Assembly (NCBI GenBank): GCA_019914945.1
Contig: CM034103.1
Location: 8,494,001-8,558,000, forward strand
DNA: 64,000 nt
Direction: 5' to 3'
DNA from: Typha latifolia
Taxonomy: Eukaryota > Streptophyta > Magnoliopsida > Poales > Typhaceae
Shown: piece by piece, positions 12,201-21,850 of the stretch
Layout: every line of letters begins with the position of its first letter
How positions within the stretch are numbered: position 1 is the stretch's first letter
Notes under the pieces: model-generated
Told to the model about the DNA's origin: nothing
Databases searched by the model: none
Seen by the model: the letters and a program-made list of their open reading frames with translations, nothing else
Position numbers and translations under genes: made by a program

Positions 12201-12473
12201 TTAATAGATGGCAATACTTTTTATATTATAGAATGAAGATATGCTTCCTTGCAGACCAATGGTATTATTGATGTTTATAGACATGGTATGATTCCCTAAC
12301 TGACTTATATCTAGAAATTTTAATTTTGTAAGGGAGTTACTTGTGGTGGTATAAGTTATAGATTTAAAAAAGTGAGATTGCACAGTTGTCCATTTAATTA
12401 GAAGGTAGTAGAACTAGATATGTGGATTTTCTTACAATACCAGTGTGATTTAAATTTCGGGGTCAAAAGTTTT
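9291..12473 (+). pseudogene. Decayed gag-pol region of Tekay-like element
   Basis: Very AT-rich, with frequent stops in all frames. The only clear trace of coding is near 11457-11495, where the sequence reads like a decayed [13 protein letters not shown] motif (TTGGATTTGAATATCGTTATC), and the pol-end signature near 12452. Pol order (gag, protease, RT, RNase H, integrase) is expected but not traceable by eye. No gene is called. Confidence 0.5.
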
Positions 12474-12491
12474 ATAAGGGGGAAAGGAAAA
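12474..12491 (+). promoter_or_regulatory. Polypurine tract of Tekay-like element
   Basis: ATAAGGGGGAAAGGAAAA directly precedes the TGTAGCGACC start of the second LTR. It would prime plus-strand DNA synthesis. Confidence 0.85.
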
Positions 12492-12833
12492 TGTAGCGAC
12501 CCAACCTTAAAAAAAAGGACTTTTTCATGACACAACGTGGTTGGCCACAATGTGGCCGGCCTCGTGCCATGCTGCTGGCGCGGGCTGGGAGTGTCACGCA
12601 CTCCCAGTCGCTGGCCCGGCCTGGTTGGCTGGGCCAGCTAGCTCCGGTGGGCCCGCCAGCACCGCAGCCGCAGCGCCGATGTCCCAACCGCCTCTCTCTC
12701 CCCCTTTATATTTCTCTCTCTATCTCTCTCTCACTCTCTCAAACTCTCTTTCTCTCTTTCTTCCACTATTACCGCCATCGCCGCCGTCATTGGAAACCAC
12801 CATGCCACCTTCACAAGCGTCGGTGAGCTCCTT

Positions 12834-12873
<40 letters not shown>

Positions 12874-13013
12874 ACACCCGAGCTTGGGCTTGTCGAAGCC
12901 AAGCCGTCGGCTGACCAGCAGCAGCCAGTGCCCTCCCCGCCGGCTCGAGTCCGCACTTCCCTCCCCTCCTTCTTCTCTTCTCTTCTTATATGCAGCAGTG
13001 CTGGGCTCAGCGA
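12492..13013 (+). repeat. Tekay-like 3' LTR, truncated
   Basis: Matches the first about 0.55 kb of the 6169 LTR, including the GTGGCCGGCCTCGTGCCATG segment and CT tracts. It stops near 13013, where R2 LTR sequence takes over; roughly 2.5 kb of the LTR is missing. Confidence 0.78.
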
Positions 13014-13096
13014 TAGTTGCACGGACTACTTCCTGCAATAAATTCAGATATGAAGGAATTGTTTCGTAGCCGATCTTTTGGTATAAGAACGTATCA
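13014..13096 (+). repeat. R2 LTR stub (3' end)
   Basis: The last about 83 bp of an R2 LTR in plus orientation (AGTTGCACGG to AACGTATCA), the reverse complement of the starts of the LTRs at 24472 and 57097. It is followed by PBS copies and R2 gag. Confidence 0.75.
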
Positions 13097-13098
13097 AT

Positions 13099-13172
13099 CT
13101 AGTATCAGAGCTTATCAAATTGGTATCAAAGCTTACCATTGGTATTAGAGCTTATCAAATTGGTATCAGAGC
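13099..13172 (+). promoter_or_regulatory. Four tandem tRNA-iMet PBS copies
   Basis: CTAGTATCAGAGC, TTGGTATCAAAGC, TTGGTATTAGAGC and TTGGTATCAGAGC at about 20-bp spacing (cores 13100-13111, 13121-13132, 13140-13151, 13161-13172), separated by TTATCAAAT-type spacers. Only one copy is expected. Confidence 0.85.
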
Positions 13173-13389
13173 AGGCGAACCTTAGACCTCAATAAGGAGA
13201 CCTATAGAGAGCACATAGACAAGAGAAGACTCAATTCATGATGACCCTAACCGTGAGGCCGATTCCTTTGAAGCGACCACGGCAGGACTGAGTCAACCAA
13301 CGTCCATGGGTGTGATTATAGGCTTGGTGGATGAACTTAGGGCATGTTCCAATATTGCTGCATAGAGCTAACATAATTCAAAAGGATCA
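13173..13389 (+). pseudogene. R2 leader and gag N-terminus (split)
   Basis: Leader GGCGAACCTTAGACCTC is shared with the inverted R2 copy near 24452. The frame then reads through a gag N-terminal region ending GLVDELRACSNIAA followed by stops, where Sire-1 inserts (TSD GATCA at 13385-13389). The sequence resumes at 23223. Confidence 0.65.
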
Positions 13390-14351
13390 TGTTAGGTTTT
13401 TATTTGTTGGCAATTGTGTACAAAATACTCTAAGTGTATTTTTCATGTATATGAGCTTTACACAAGTCTAGAATATCTCTAGTTTGAAGAATTGCAAGAT
13501 TATTGGAGAAAAGCCGTCGAGTTCACAACGCGTTCGAACGCGGAATCTGCGTTCACACAGACAGAGAGCCGCGTTCACAAACGCGTTCGAACGCGGGTAC
13601 TGCGTTCACACAGACAGAGAGCCGCGTTCACAAACGTGTTCGAACGCGAGTACTGCGTTCACACAGACCGAGAGCTGCGTTCACAAACGCGTTCGAACGC
13701 AACCTGAAGAATTCAAGTTTTTGCGTTCGAACGCACTCGGGCCCGTTCGAACGCACCTGAGTTCAAGTCATGCCGTTCGAACGCACCCGGGCCGCGTTCG
13801 AACGCACCAACAAAGTTTGATAAAATTGGACTTTCGTGATTACGGATAAAACTTGGATTTGGCTCTATCTTGGAGATCATATATAAGGATTGTGAAACCC
13901 TATCTCTAGGGTGGTTAAAAAAGCATTATTGAAGGAGACTTCTTGAGGCTACATCGGTTCTTCAACTAACAAGGTTCCACTCATCTACAAAAGTTAATCT
14001 TTCGTCTTAAGGGCTATCTAGACGAAAGATCAATCTCGAGGGTTACTGAGATTGGACTTCAATCACGAGAAGCGGTGAATCGTGGGTTCTAGCTAGCAAG
14101 ACTAAGAGGAACAAAGTCGTTTGGATCGACGGGTTATTTTGTGAGTAAGTCTTATAACTGCTACTATTCTAGTGATTGGTTTTTGATCCGAGTTTGGATC
14201 TGTGGTTTTTTTCCGTTTGAGTTTTTCCACGTTAAAATCTTGGTGTTCATCTCTGCTTTCGTTTTTAATATTTCTTCCAATTTTTACTTAAGTGAATGAG
14301 CGAGATCATTGCCTAGTGTTTAGATACATATGTGTGTCTAGAGGTTTTTCA
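13390..14351 (+). repeat. Sire-1 5' LTR
   Basis: 962 bp, TGTTAGG to TTTTTCA. U3 palindrome array 13526-13806; TATA box TATATAAG at 13880-13887, followed by the likely leader start near GTGAAACCCTATC. It is 67 bp shorter than the 3' LTR because it has one fewer 53-bp unit and a further 12-bp gap. Confidence 0.95.
13526..13806. promoter_or_regulatory. U3 palindrome array (53-bp units)
   Basis: Three tandem units of about 53 bp (13549-13601, 13602-13654, 13655-13700), each containing GCGTTCACACAGACAGAGAG and the palindrome GCGTTCGAACGC or a variant, then three further palindromes without the spacer. The array sits 75-350 bp upstream of the TATA box, where an LTR enhancer would be. The same type of array is at 22333-22676. 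Confidence 0.88.
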
Positions 14352-14353
14352 AT

Positions 14354-14365
14354 TGGTATCAGAGC
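14354..14365 (+). promoter_or_regulatory. Sire-1 PBS
   Basis: TGGTATCAGAGC, complementary to the 3' end of initiator-Met tRNA, two bases after the LTR end. Confidence 0.95.
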
Positions 14366-14394
14366 AGGTTCTCTCACCCTTTGAGAGAGATCAG

Positions 14395-15900
14395 ATGGGC
14401 ATGGATTTTCATAGAGATGGACCATCATCTATTAGACCTCCTATCCTAGATGGATCAAATTATGGATATTGGAAAGCTCGGATGAGAGCTTACTTGAAGT
14501 CTATAGATGAACGAGTATGGTTTGCCGTTGTGAACGGTTGGAGTCCACCAATGTACGTGGTGGATGATAAACTTGCTGATAAACCGATAGAGTCATGGGA
14601 TAGGTCAGACTATGAAAAAGTTGGATGGAATAGCAAGGCAATAAATGCAATTTTTAGTTGTGTTTCCTCGAAAGAATTTAGAAGAATTTCTACTTGTGAG
14701 ATAGCAAAAGAAGATTGGACGATCTTAGAAACTACTCACGAAGGAACTATGGCTGTCAAACTTTCTAAACTTCAGAGGTTGAATACTAGTTTTGAAACTC
14801 TACGTATGGAGGAGAATGAGACATTTGATGAGTTCTATGCAAAGCTGAGTGATATAGTCCGTAAGATCCTTAGGTCTCTTCCAGAGAGGTTTCAGGCAAA
14901 AGTTACAGCTATTGAGGAAAGTAAGGACATCGATTGTATGAAAGTTGAACAATTGGTAGGAAATCTACAAACATTTGAGTCCAGCCTTTCAAGACCAAGG
15001 AAGTCCAAAGGGATTGCCTTATCCACAGTTGAACAAAGTATAGAGGAGTCTGATGATGAAGGTGATTTAAATGTTGAGATGTTGGCCATGTTCGTTAAAA
15101 AGTTCAATAAATTCTTTCGAAAGCCAAACAAGTTGAATGCTGAAAAACTTGAGAAAAGCAAAGCCTTTGTGAAAAAGAAGAATATTGCAAGTTCGAACAC
15201 AGGTGTGAGCAACAATGGTGTCAAACAGAAAATTAAGAATTCTGAGAATAAAGTTCGATACTTTGAATGTTCTGATTTTGGTCACATAGCACAAGAATGC
15301 CCTAATCGCCTTAAGAAGAAGGGTAAAGCTATGAAAGTTACTTGGGATGACTCAGATGATTCTGATGATGATTCTGGAAAAGACGAAGAAAACTTTGTAG
15401 CTTTTGCCTCTTCTCTACTTAATATTGATTCCGTTATTGATACTAATAGTACAGATGATCAAGATATGTTACTAGCTGAAGAAGATGAATCTGAAATTCA
15501 AAAGGCATATAATGACCTGTACCTGGAGTCGTTTAAACTCAAGAAAAGCAATCTTAGACTACATCAACGACTCAAGGTAATTGAACCAGAAAGAATTCAA
15601 TTTGAGGAGAAGTACAAATTGGAGCTTGAACATGTCAAAGACCTTTCTGAACAACTTGACAATGCGAAAAATAAAATGAAGGCTGATGAAATTGAACTAG
15701 AGCGATTGAATAAGGAAATGACATTTCTAAAAGGGAAGAACAAACTTGATGAGATTCTAAAAGCTCAGATCTCTGGAAAAGACAGGTATGGTGTTGGATA
15801 CATTGATAATTCAAATAATAACAAAACTGTCTTTGTTTCTGCAGGTATACAAAAGGAAGAATACCTGAAGCCATCAACCGCATTTACAAAGCAATCCTAG
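14395..15900 (+). pseudogene. Sire-1 gag
   Basis: 501 codons from ATG 14395 (starts MGMDFHRDG, conserved in the sister copies). N-terminal gag domain (GSNYGYWKARMRAYLKSIDE, residues about 20-45). Zinc knuckle at residues about 289-303, but the first Cys is Tyr (TAC 15259-15261), so CxxCx4Hx4C is broken. An acidic DDSDDSDDDS block follows, then a heptad-rich coiled coil (residues about 370-470). Gag would form the particle; sirevirus Gag proteins are reported to bind LC8-type dynein light chains through their extended C-terminal part. The frame ends at TAG 15898-15900, where Sire-2 and Sire-3 have TGG, so this is a premature stop. Confidence 0.9.
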
Positions 15901-16101
15901 ATGAATGCTTCTAAACTGAAGTTGAATCTACAAACTAGTGAAACTTCGACGGTACCAAAGGTAAACTCTAGTCACACTCCTCGACAAAAGGTGAGTAGAA
16001 AAGGGTTTGTTCCGACATGCTATCATTGCGGCATTCTAGGGCATATTCAACCTCATTGCAAATTTTGCAAAAACCTAGAAGTGCTTTTATTTATGGGATG
16101 A
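15901..16101 (+). pseudogene. Sire-1 gag C-terminal zinc knuckle
   Basis: In-frame continuation of gag after the TAG. It contains a second CCHC knuckle, CYHCGILGHIQPHC (about residues 40-53 here), then a frameshift at about 16065 relative to the sister copies (which read FLQKPKSS). Confidence 0.85.
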
Positions 16102-16501
16102 AAACAAAGGCCATATGGGTCAAGAAAAGTGAATTGAAATGTTATGTTGTACATACCGCCCGAAAGCTTTAAATTCACGACTTGTGGTATTTAGACAAAG
16201 GGGCGTTCAAGACATATGTCGCGCGACAAATCCTTATTTTCTAATCTCGAAAAACATGAAGGGGGAGTTGTGACATACGGAGATGGTAATTCATCCTAGG
16301 TAATAGGTAAAGGAAAGGTAAGTATTCCAGTGTTCCTATTCTTGAAAATGTTCTTTATGTTAAGGACTTGAAAGCAAATCTTCCGAGCATCACCAATTTT
16401 GTGATGAAGATTATGAGGTAAAATTCTCCAAAAATAATTGTACTATTCTAGATCATGGTGGTAATGTTATATGTTATGGATCTAGAACATCGATAATTGC
16501 T
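16102..16501 (+). pseudogene. Sire-1 protease remnant
   Basis: Corresponds to the aspartic protease region of Sire-3 (LWYLDNGCSRHMSGD, active site DNG) and Sire-4. Here it is split over several frames, with the active site decayed to a DKG-like triplet near 16192 and indels near 16160, 16210 and 16330. Polyprotein processing would be lost. Confidence 0.75.
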
Positions 16502-18535
16502 ATGTTGTTGGAAAGTCACATAAACCGAAATGTAACAAAGGCCTCTTTCGACATTGCGGATCTTTGGCATCAACGTCTTGGACATGTGAATCACAAGGAA
16601 TTATTTACTTTGTCCAAACAAGAAGTGGTAAGAGGAATACCTAAGATGAAAGAAATGTCAAAAAGGGTTTGCGGTTCGTGTCAAATTGGAAAACAAACTA
16701 GAATTTCACACAAGAAGGTAAATGCAGCTCCCACCGACCGTGTGCTCCAATTAATTCACATGGACTTGATGGGTTCAAGAAAAACGGAAAGTCTTGGAGG
16801 TAAACGCTATATTTTCTTAATAGTCGATGATTACTCCAGATATACTTGGGTTGCCTTTCTATGTCAGAAGTCTGAAACCTTTGAAGTTTTTAAATCAGTA
16901 TGCTTAAAATTGCAGAATGAAAAATCTACTATCCTAGTTAGGATTCGTTCTGATCATGGTAGAGAATTTGAAAATGAAAATTTTTCTATATTTTGCGATT
17001 CTCTTGGTATTCAACATGAATTTTCAGCTCTTATAACTCCACAACAAAACGGGATTGTGGAAAGAAAGAACCGAGTTGTGCAGAAAATGGCTAGGGTTAT
17101 GCTTCACGCTAAAAAGGTTCCTCAAAGGTTTTGGGCAGAGGCGGTCAATACAGCGGTACATGTGATAAATCGTGTTTATCTAAGACTAGGTACAAAATTG
17201 ACTGCATATGAAATCTGGAAAGGTAAGAAACCTAGTGTTAAATATTTTGGAGTTTTTGGTAGTAAATGCTATATCTTGCGTGATCGAGAATACTTGACTA
17301 AATTTGACACTAGCAGTAACGAAGGCATCTTCTTAGGATATTCGAATAATAGCAGAGCCTATAGAGTATTTAATCTTAACACTTCTATTGTGATGGAATC
17401 TGCTAATGTAATGATAGATGAATCCACGACTAATTTAACTGAAGCTACTCCTATTTCTGTTTCTGCAGATACATATGACGAAGAAATAGGAAAGGAGCTT
17501 GATCTAGAAATTGAGAATCAGGACGAGGACAAAGTTGAAATGAACAAAGATGACCGCAACATACCAGAACCATCTGCCAGAGTGAAATCAGATCATCCAC
17601 TGTCACAAGTGATCGGAGACGTAATTGAACCAATTAAGACAAGACGACAAATTCAAAGTGAGGTATCATTTACTTGTTATACATCTTCTTTTGAACCTAA
17701 AAATGTGAAGGAAGCATTGTTAGGCGATTCTTGGGTTAATGCGATGCATGAGAAATTAGAGCAATTTTCTAATAATGATGTTTGGTATTTAGTTCCTAGA
17801 CCTAAGAATGTGAATGTCATTGGAACAAAATGGATTTACAAGAATAAAAGTGATGAACATGGCAATATAGTTCGAAATAAAGCTAGACTCGTAGCACAGG
17901 GATATACTCAGGTTGAGGGTATAGATTTTGATGAGACATTTGCTCCTGTTGCTAGATTAGAATCTATTTATATACCGCTTGCTATTGCTTGTCATTTAAA
18001 ATTTAAATTGTTTCAAATGGATGTTAAAAGTGCTTTCTTGAATCGTACCCTGAATGAAAATGTTTATGTGGAACAACCGAAGGGGTTCAAAGATCAAAAA
18101 TTTCCTTCTCATGTGTTTAAACTGAAAAAGGCCCTCTACGGTCTAAAACAAGCCCCAAGAGCTTGGTATGAGAAGTTGACCACTTTTTTAGTGGATGCGG
18201 GGTTCACTCGAGGGGGAGTGGACAAGACATTGTTCATTAGACGGTCGAACAGAAGTTTAGTTGTGGCACAAATATATGTGGATGATATTGTCTTCGGGGC
18301 AACGAGTCAATTGTTAGCTAAGGAGTTTGCTGATTTCATGCATAGTCATTTTGAGATGAGCATGATGGGTGAGTTGAAGTTCTTTTTGGGACTTCAAATT
18401 ACTCAATTGGAAAGAGGGATATTTATCGCTCAAACCAATTATGCTAAGGATCTAGTGACTAAATTTGGTTTAGAAAATGCAAAACATGCTAGAACTCCTA
18501 TGCGTACAACTACCAAACTAGGTAAGGAATTTTAG
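16502..18535 (+). pseudogene. Sire-1 integrase and reverse transcriptase
   Basis: 677-codon open stretch, an internal part of pol, so its ATG is not a true start. GAG-pre-integrase HHCC zinc finger ([17 protein letters not shown], residues about 22-62); integrase DDE core ([26 protein letters not shown]); linker; RT from [11 protein letters not shown] through [34 protein letters not shown] and the catalytic IYVDDIVFG box. A one-base deletion near 18528 gives a stop (KLGKEF) just before RNase H. All catalytic residues of integrase and RT are visible. Confidence 0.92.
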
Positions 18536-19218
18536 GACAAAGTGTTGATCAGACACTATATAGGAGCATGATTGGTAGTCTTTTGTACTTAACTGCTAGT
18601 AGACCTGACATTGCATTTAGCGTCGGTGTGTGTGCTAGGTTTCAGTCTGAACCTAAGGAGACACATTTGTATGCTGTGAAACGTATCATAAAATATGTCG
18701 GTGGCACAGTTGACTTAGGAATCTGGTTTACTTATGACTCGGGAGCTATCATATCTGGATACACGGATTCTGATTGGGTAGGTTCATGTGATGATAGAAA
18801 GAGTACATCTGGTGGATGTTTTTATATTGGAAACAATCTAGTTGCTTGGCACAGTAAGAAACAAAACTCGATATCTTTATCTACTGCGGAGACCGAGTAC
18901 ATTGCAGTGGATAGTTGTTGTTCTCAGTTACTATGGATAAAACAGATGGTCAAAGATTACGGTATTGAACAAGATATTATGGTGCTTTATTGTGATAACA
19001 TGAGTGCTATTAATATATCGAAGAATCCTGTTCAACACTTGCGTACTAAACATATTGATATCCGACATCATTTAATATGCGAGTTAGTTGAAGACAAAAT
19101 AATAGCACTAGAACATGTTGAGACAGAGAAACAGTTGGGTGATCTATTTACAAAACCTTTGGATTTACAGGGATTTGAGTATCTTCGTACTTCTTTAGGC
19201 ATTTGTGCTTTGTATTGA
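18536..19218 (+). pseudogene. Sire-1 RNase H
   Basis: Continues pol in the next frame: [20 protein letters not shown] (RT thumb/connection), TDSDWVGSCDDRKSTSGG (first RNase H Asp), STAETEYIA (Glu), LYCDNMSAINI (Asp) and KHIDIRHH near the end. The domain is complete and would degrade RNA in RNA-DNA hybrids, but it is out of frame with RT. Confidence 0.92.
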
Positions 19219-20231
19219 TTTTATTTTTGTTTTGGTTTGCGTGTTTTGATTTGCATGTTTCATTTTTTACTATTTTCTTTTCATTTTGTTTTAGGTTTTC
19301 TTTACTCTGAAATTTTCTTTTGTTTTTAGTTTCAGATTTGTCGAGAGTGTTTGTCATAAAATTTTTTTTTTTTTGATGCACTCCTAGATTCAATAATATA
19401 TTCTTGACATATAAATATGATTTTTCTCTTGATTATGAGTTATTATAGTCAATTTTGTCATCTTGTAGTATATTGTATCATTTATGAGTTATTCACTCTC
19501 TCGACTTCTATGATAATTATACTGAAATTAATGCACTCATAACGTGTGTATATTCTTGTGTGAGCATGACATCATGAAATTCTTTTTAAATAGCTCACTA
19601 TTGACCTTGATTTGCACAGTTTGACCTCATGCTTAGTCATCACAAATGTGTTCATAAAAGATCAATGAAAATGACTACAATGAGTTAGTGTGAAAGCCAT
19701 CTTGTTTAGAGTCCAGTTTGACTCAGTACATTATTTGCAAATTAAATAAAATTTTTGCTATTTGTGTATATATTCTAGCACATTGTTTGATTTGTATTAC
19801 AAGAAAAGGGCTACCTACTCATGTGTGAAAGTCATCATTGCACCTATATGGTTTATTTATAAAAAAAAATATACAGGAAAAATTCCTGTTCGGTTATGGA
19901 GAATAAGTCGAAAAGTGCAAATTTCAATACTAAGTCGGTTTGACTACTGTGTTGTATCATTGTTTAAATAGGAAAGTTTATTTAAGAAGAATGTTTCATG
20001 TTATCTATACTCACCTTTCATATGCATATTGTTATGATCAATCAAGATTAATTTAATTTTGAGTGATGCATTAGAATTGATTATAATATGCTCTTGATGA
20101 TTTGATTGATCTGTGTATGACTTATTTCATTTGATTGTCATATTCTATGTCTTGAATCTATATTGAATTTTCTAGAAGTGCATCTCCAAAAAGATTTTTG
20201 CTTTGTTTTAGTTTTAATTTAAAAAAAAGGG
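19219..20231. other. Sire-1 pol-to-extra-ORF spacer
   Basis: About 1 kb of AT-rich sequence with T tracts (19359-19375) and no supported gene. The same spacer, recognisable by GTTTGACCTCATGCTTAG-type segments, is present in Sire-2 (32404-33420), Sire-3 (47127-47540) and Sire-4 (59085-60040). Confidence 0.8.
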
Positions 20232-20345
20232 GCGTTCGAACGCAGATTTTTGAATTCGAACGCGGTGACTGGTGCGTTCGAACGCGCAGACTGGTGCGTT
20301 CGAACGCACTCGAGGATTCTTTAAATATTGTGCCCGAACCCAAGG
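20232..20345 (+). promoter_or_regulatory. Internal promoter-like block before the extra ORF
   Basis: Four palindromes (GCGTTCGAACGC or variants: 20232-20242, 20252-20261, about 20273-20284, about 20296-20307), then TTTAAATA (20320-20327) as a TATA-like box, then a CT-rich leader (CATCTTCCATCTTCC, AAACCCTAGAAACTCATC). This mirrors the LTR order of palindromes, TATATAAG, then GTGAAACCCTATCTC. Sire-2 keeps the block at 32305-32400. Transcription from it is inference. Confidence 0.55.
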
Positions 20346-20519
20346 GTTTTCATCTTCCATCTTCCAAACCCTAGAAACTCATCATTTCCTCCCTCTCAAA
20401 TCTTCAAGATCTTGGTATTTTTCATCAAATTTCTCACTACAAACCCTTTTAGAGGGTAGTTCTCCTCTGGATCTTGCATCTTTCGGCCGAATTTCTGAGT
20501 TTTTCTTCACTTTTGCGAG

Positions 20520-20782
20520 GTATGATCATCCATCAATTTTCCTATTTTTTATTCAATTAAGTCTTTTGATCTTGATTGATTTCGTGCGTTTTCAAGTTTT
20601 GATCACGTTAAAGTTACTATCTTGATGTTTCTTGTGTGATTGAATGTGATATCTTAGCATTTTCAAGTGGATGATGGATTTCATTTAGGGCCTTCAAGGT
20701 TTCTTGATTTCTTTTTGATTTCTTGCGTTTTTTTTATTGCTTTGGGCATGTATTGAAACTTGCATCTTGTTTCTTCCTCAAG
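20520..20782 (+). other. Candidate leader intron of the extra ORF
   Basis: 263 bp: donor GCGAG/GTATGATC, T-rich body, acceptor TTCTTCCTCAAG, with the ORF ATG two bases after it (20784). Sire-2 has a matching GT-AG intron of 262 bp (32106-31845, minus) with donor GCGAG/GTATGATC and acceptor TTTCTTTCTCTAG, despite many substitutions elsewhere. Confidence 0.6.
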
Positions 20783-20783
20783 A

Positions 20784-21831
20784 ATGCCTAGGAAAGCTGT
20801 AGTTTCCAAGAAACCTAGGTCGCCTTCGTCACCATCTTCAGCCCCAAAGTTTTCTACTTCAACGGCTGCAGGACGATACAAACATAATTTTGGCACCCGT
20901 CCTATTATTTGTGAATGACCCGTGGTCATTTCCGATTTTTCATCTTTGGGGATCGAACAGATATTTACTGAGCGAGGATGGTTATCGGTGTGTCGGATGA
21001 ACGGGACTGCTTATGTGGAAGTTGTTCGCGAATTATTTTGTAATGCCACAGTTTTAGAACGCTGTATTCGTTCTACTGTTCGTGGGGTGTCTGTATACTT
21101 GGACTCTGATGTTATTCGCGCTGAACTTCGTCTTCCTGATGGTGAGTTCCAGTATCCCACATCTGCTCCACTTCCTGATGTCGATGAATATGCTGGCACA
21201 GTACTGATCGAAGGGGAACGTTGGAAGGGAAACATGATGCCGCATGCGAAACTGACACCAGTGGCTCGCATGCTTCACCTATTTTGTTTGTCCAACGTTA
21301 CTCCCAAGACTCGACATTCCAATATCAGTCTGGATCGTGCATTCCTTCTTCATGCAATGTTATCTAGAGTCTCTGTTGATTTGGTTGCGGTGATCTATGA
21401 TTCGATTCTCATAGCTGCACAGAAAGAAGCACCTCGTGAAGGGTTACCATTTGGCATCTTTATTACGAATTTGTGCATTCAGAGTGGGGTGCGTGTGGAT
21501 GCTTCGGAACCTTCCATTACTTCGCACAAACCGTTGGATCGGATTACTCTTAAGCGGAGTCAAGCTCACGACCAGTCGTCTCCTCTCAAGCCGTCCTCTT
21601 CCGCCGCTGGTCACTCATCGCACCCTAACAGTTCTGATGATAGCTCTGATGGTGACACATCTCACTCTGAAGGGGAGTTACCACAGTACTCTAATCGTTT
21701 CGATCAGCTTAGTACTCAAGTGCGGGATCCATTCATTCGGGATCGATTTACGAGCCGAGCAAGCTCGTCAGGGGACTGTACTTGACTCTGTGTTGACGAT
21801 TCTTCAGCGTCAGTTTACTCCGAGTTCCTAG
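20784..21831 (+). pseudogene. Sire-1 extra ORF downstream of pol (env-position)
   Basis: Starts MPRKAVVSKK at ATG 20784. An in-frame TGA at 20916-20918 interrupts it after 44 codons (Sire-2 has GAA ATG there), then it is open to about 21729, where an indel shifts it into the frame ending RQFTPSS at 21831. It begins basic and Ser/Pro-rich; the globular middle (GIEQIFTERGW, RGVSVYLDSDVIRAEL, GNMMPHAKLTPVARMLHLFC, SLDRAFLLHAML) resembles the 'putative plant transposon protein' domain found in extra ORFs of plant LTR elements; an acidic Ser/Asp-rich tail follows. I see no signal peptide or transmembrane helix, so an envelope role is not supported. Function unknown. Confidence 0.75.
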
Positions 21832-21850
21832 TCTTTGGCATTGGTGGCAA

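Larger units (their letters stand above)
6169..13013 (+). mobile_element. Decayed Tekay-like Gypsy element with giant LTRs
   Basis: LTR 6169-9271 (about 3.1 kb, TGTAACAACCC to GGGGTATTACA), degenerate PBS 9279-9290, an AT-rich internal region, PPT 12474-12491, then the first 0.5 kb of the second LTR (12492-13013), truncated at the R2 stub. Sequence before the PPT (AATTTCGGGGTCAAAAG) matches the AATTTCGAGGACGAAAT signature that ends pol in plant Tekay/Del elements. Internal length is only 3.2 kb and no ORF over 60 codons survives. Lineage assignment rests on LTR size and the pol-end/PPT signature. Confidence 0.75.

Noticed and set aside
13549..13700. CRISPR-like array of 53-bp units
   Set aside because: Lies inside an LTR U3; units are contiguous tandem copies without unique spacers, in a plant genome.
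13530..13806. RNA polymerase III B-box or tRNA T-loop from GTTCGAAC
   Set aside because: Resembles GTTCGANNC but most copies have G where C is needed, and there is no A box or tRNA fold nearby.
13484..13849. Apparent Arg/Thr/Ser repeat proteins in sirevirus LTRs (also 22293-22715 and 29965-30387)
   Set aside because: Translations of the palindromic tandem array in non-coding LTR sequence.
14892..15294. Antisense frames within sirevirus gag (also 37774-38190 and 50506-50874)
   Set aside because: They are shadows of gag coding on the opposite strand, conserved only because gag is.
20232..20310. Heat-shock elements
   Set aside because: TTCGAA has no two-base gap between TTC and GAA, so it does not fit the usual nTTCnnGAAn pattern.
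20784..21831. Calling the extra ORF an envelope protein
   Set aside because: Position fits, but no signal peptide, transmembrane segment or fusion-like feature is visible.
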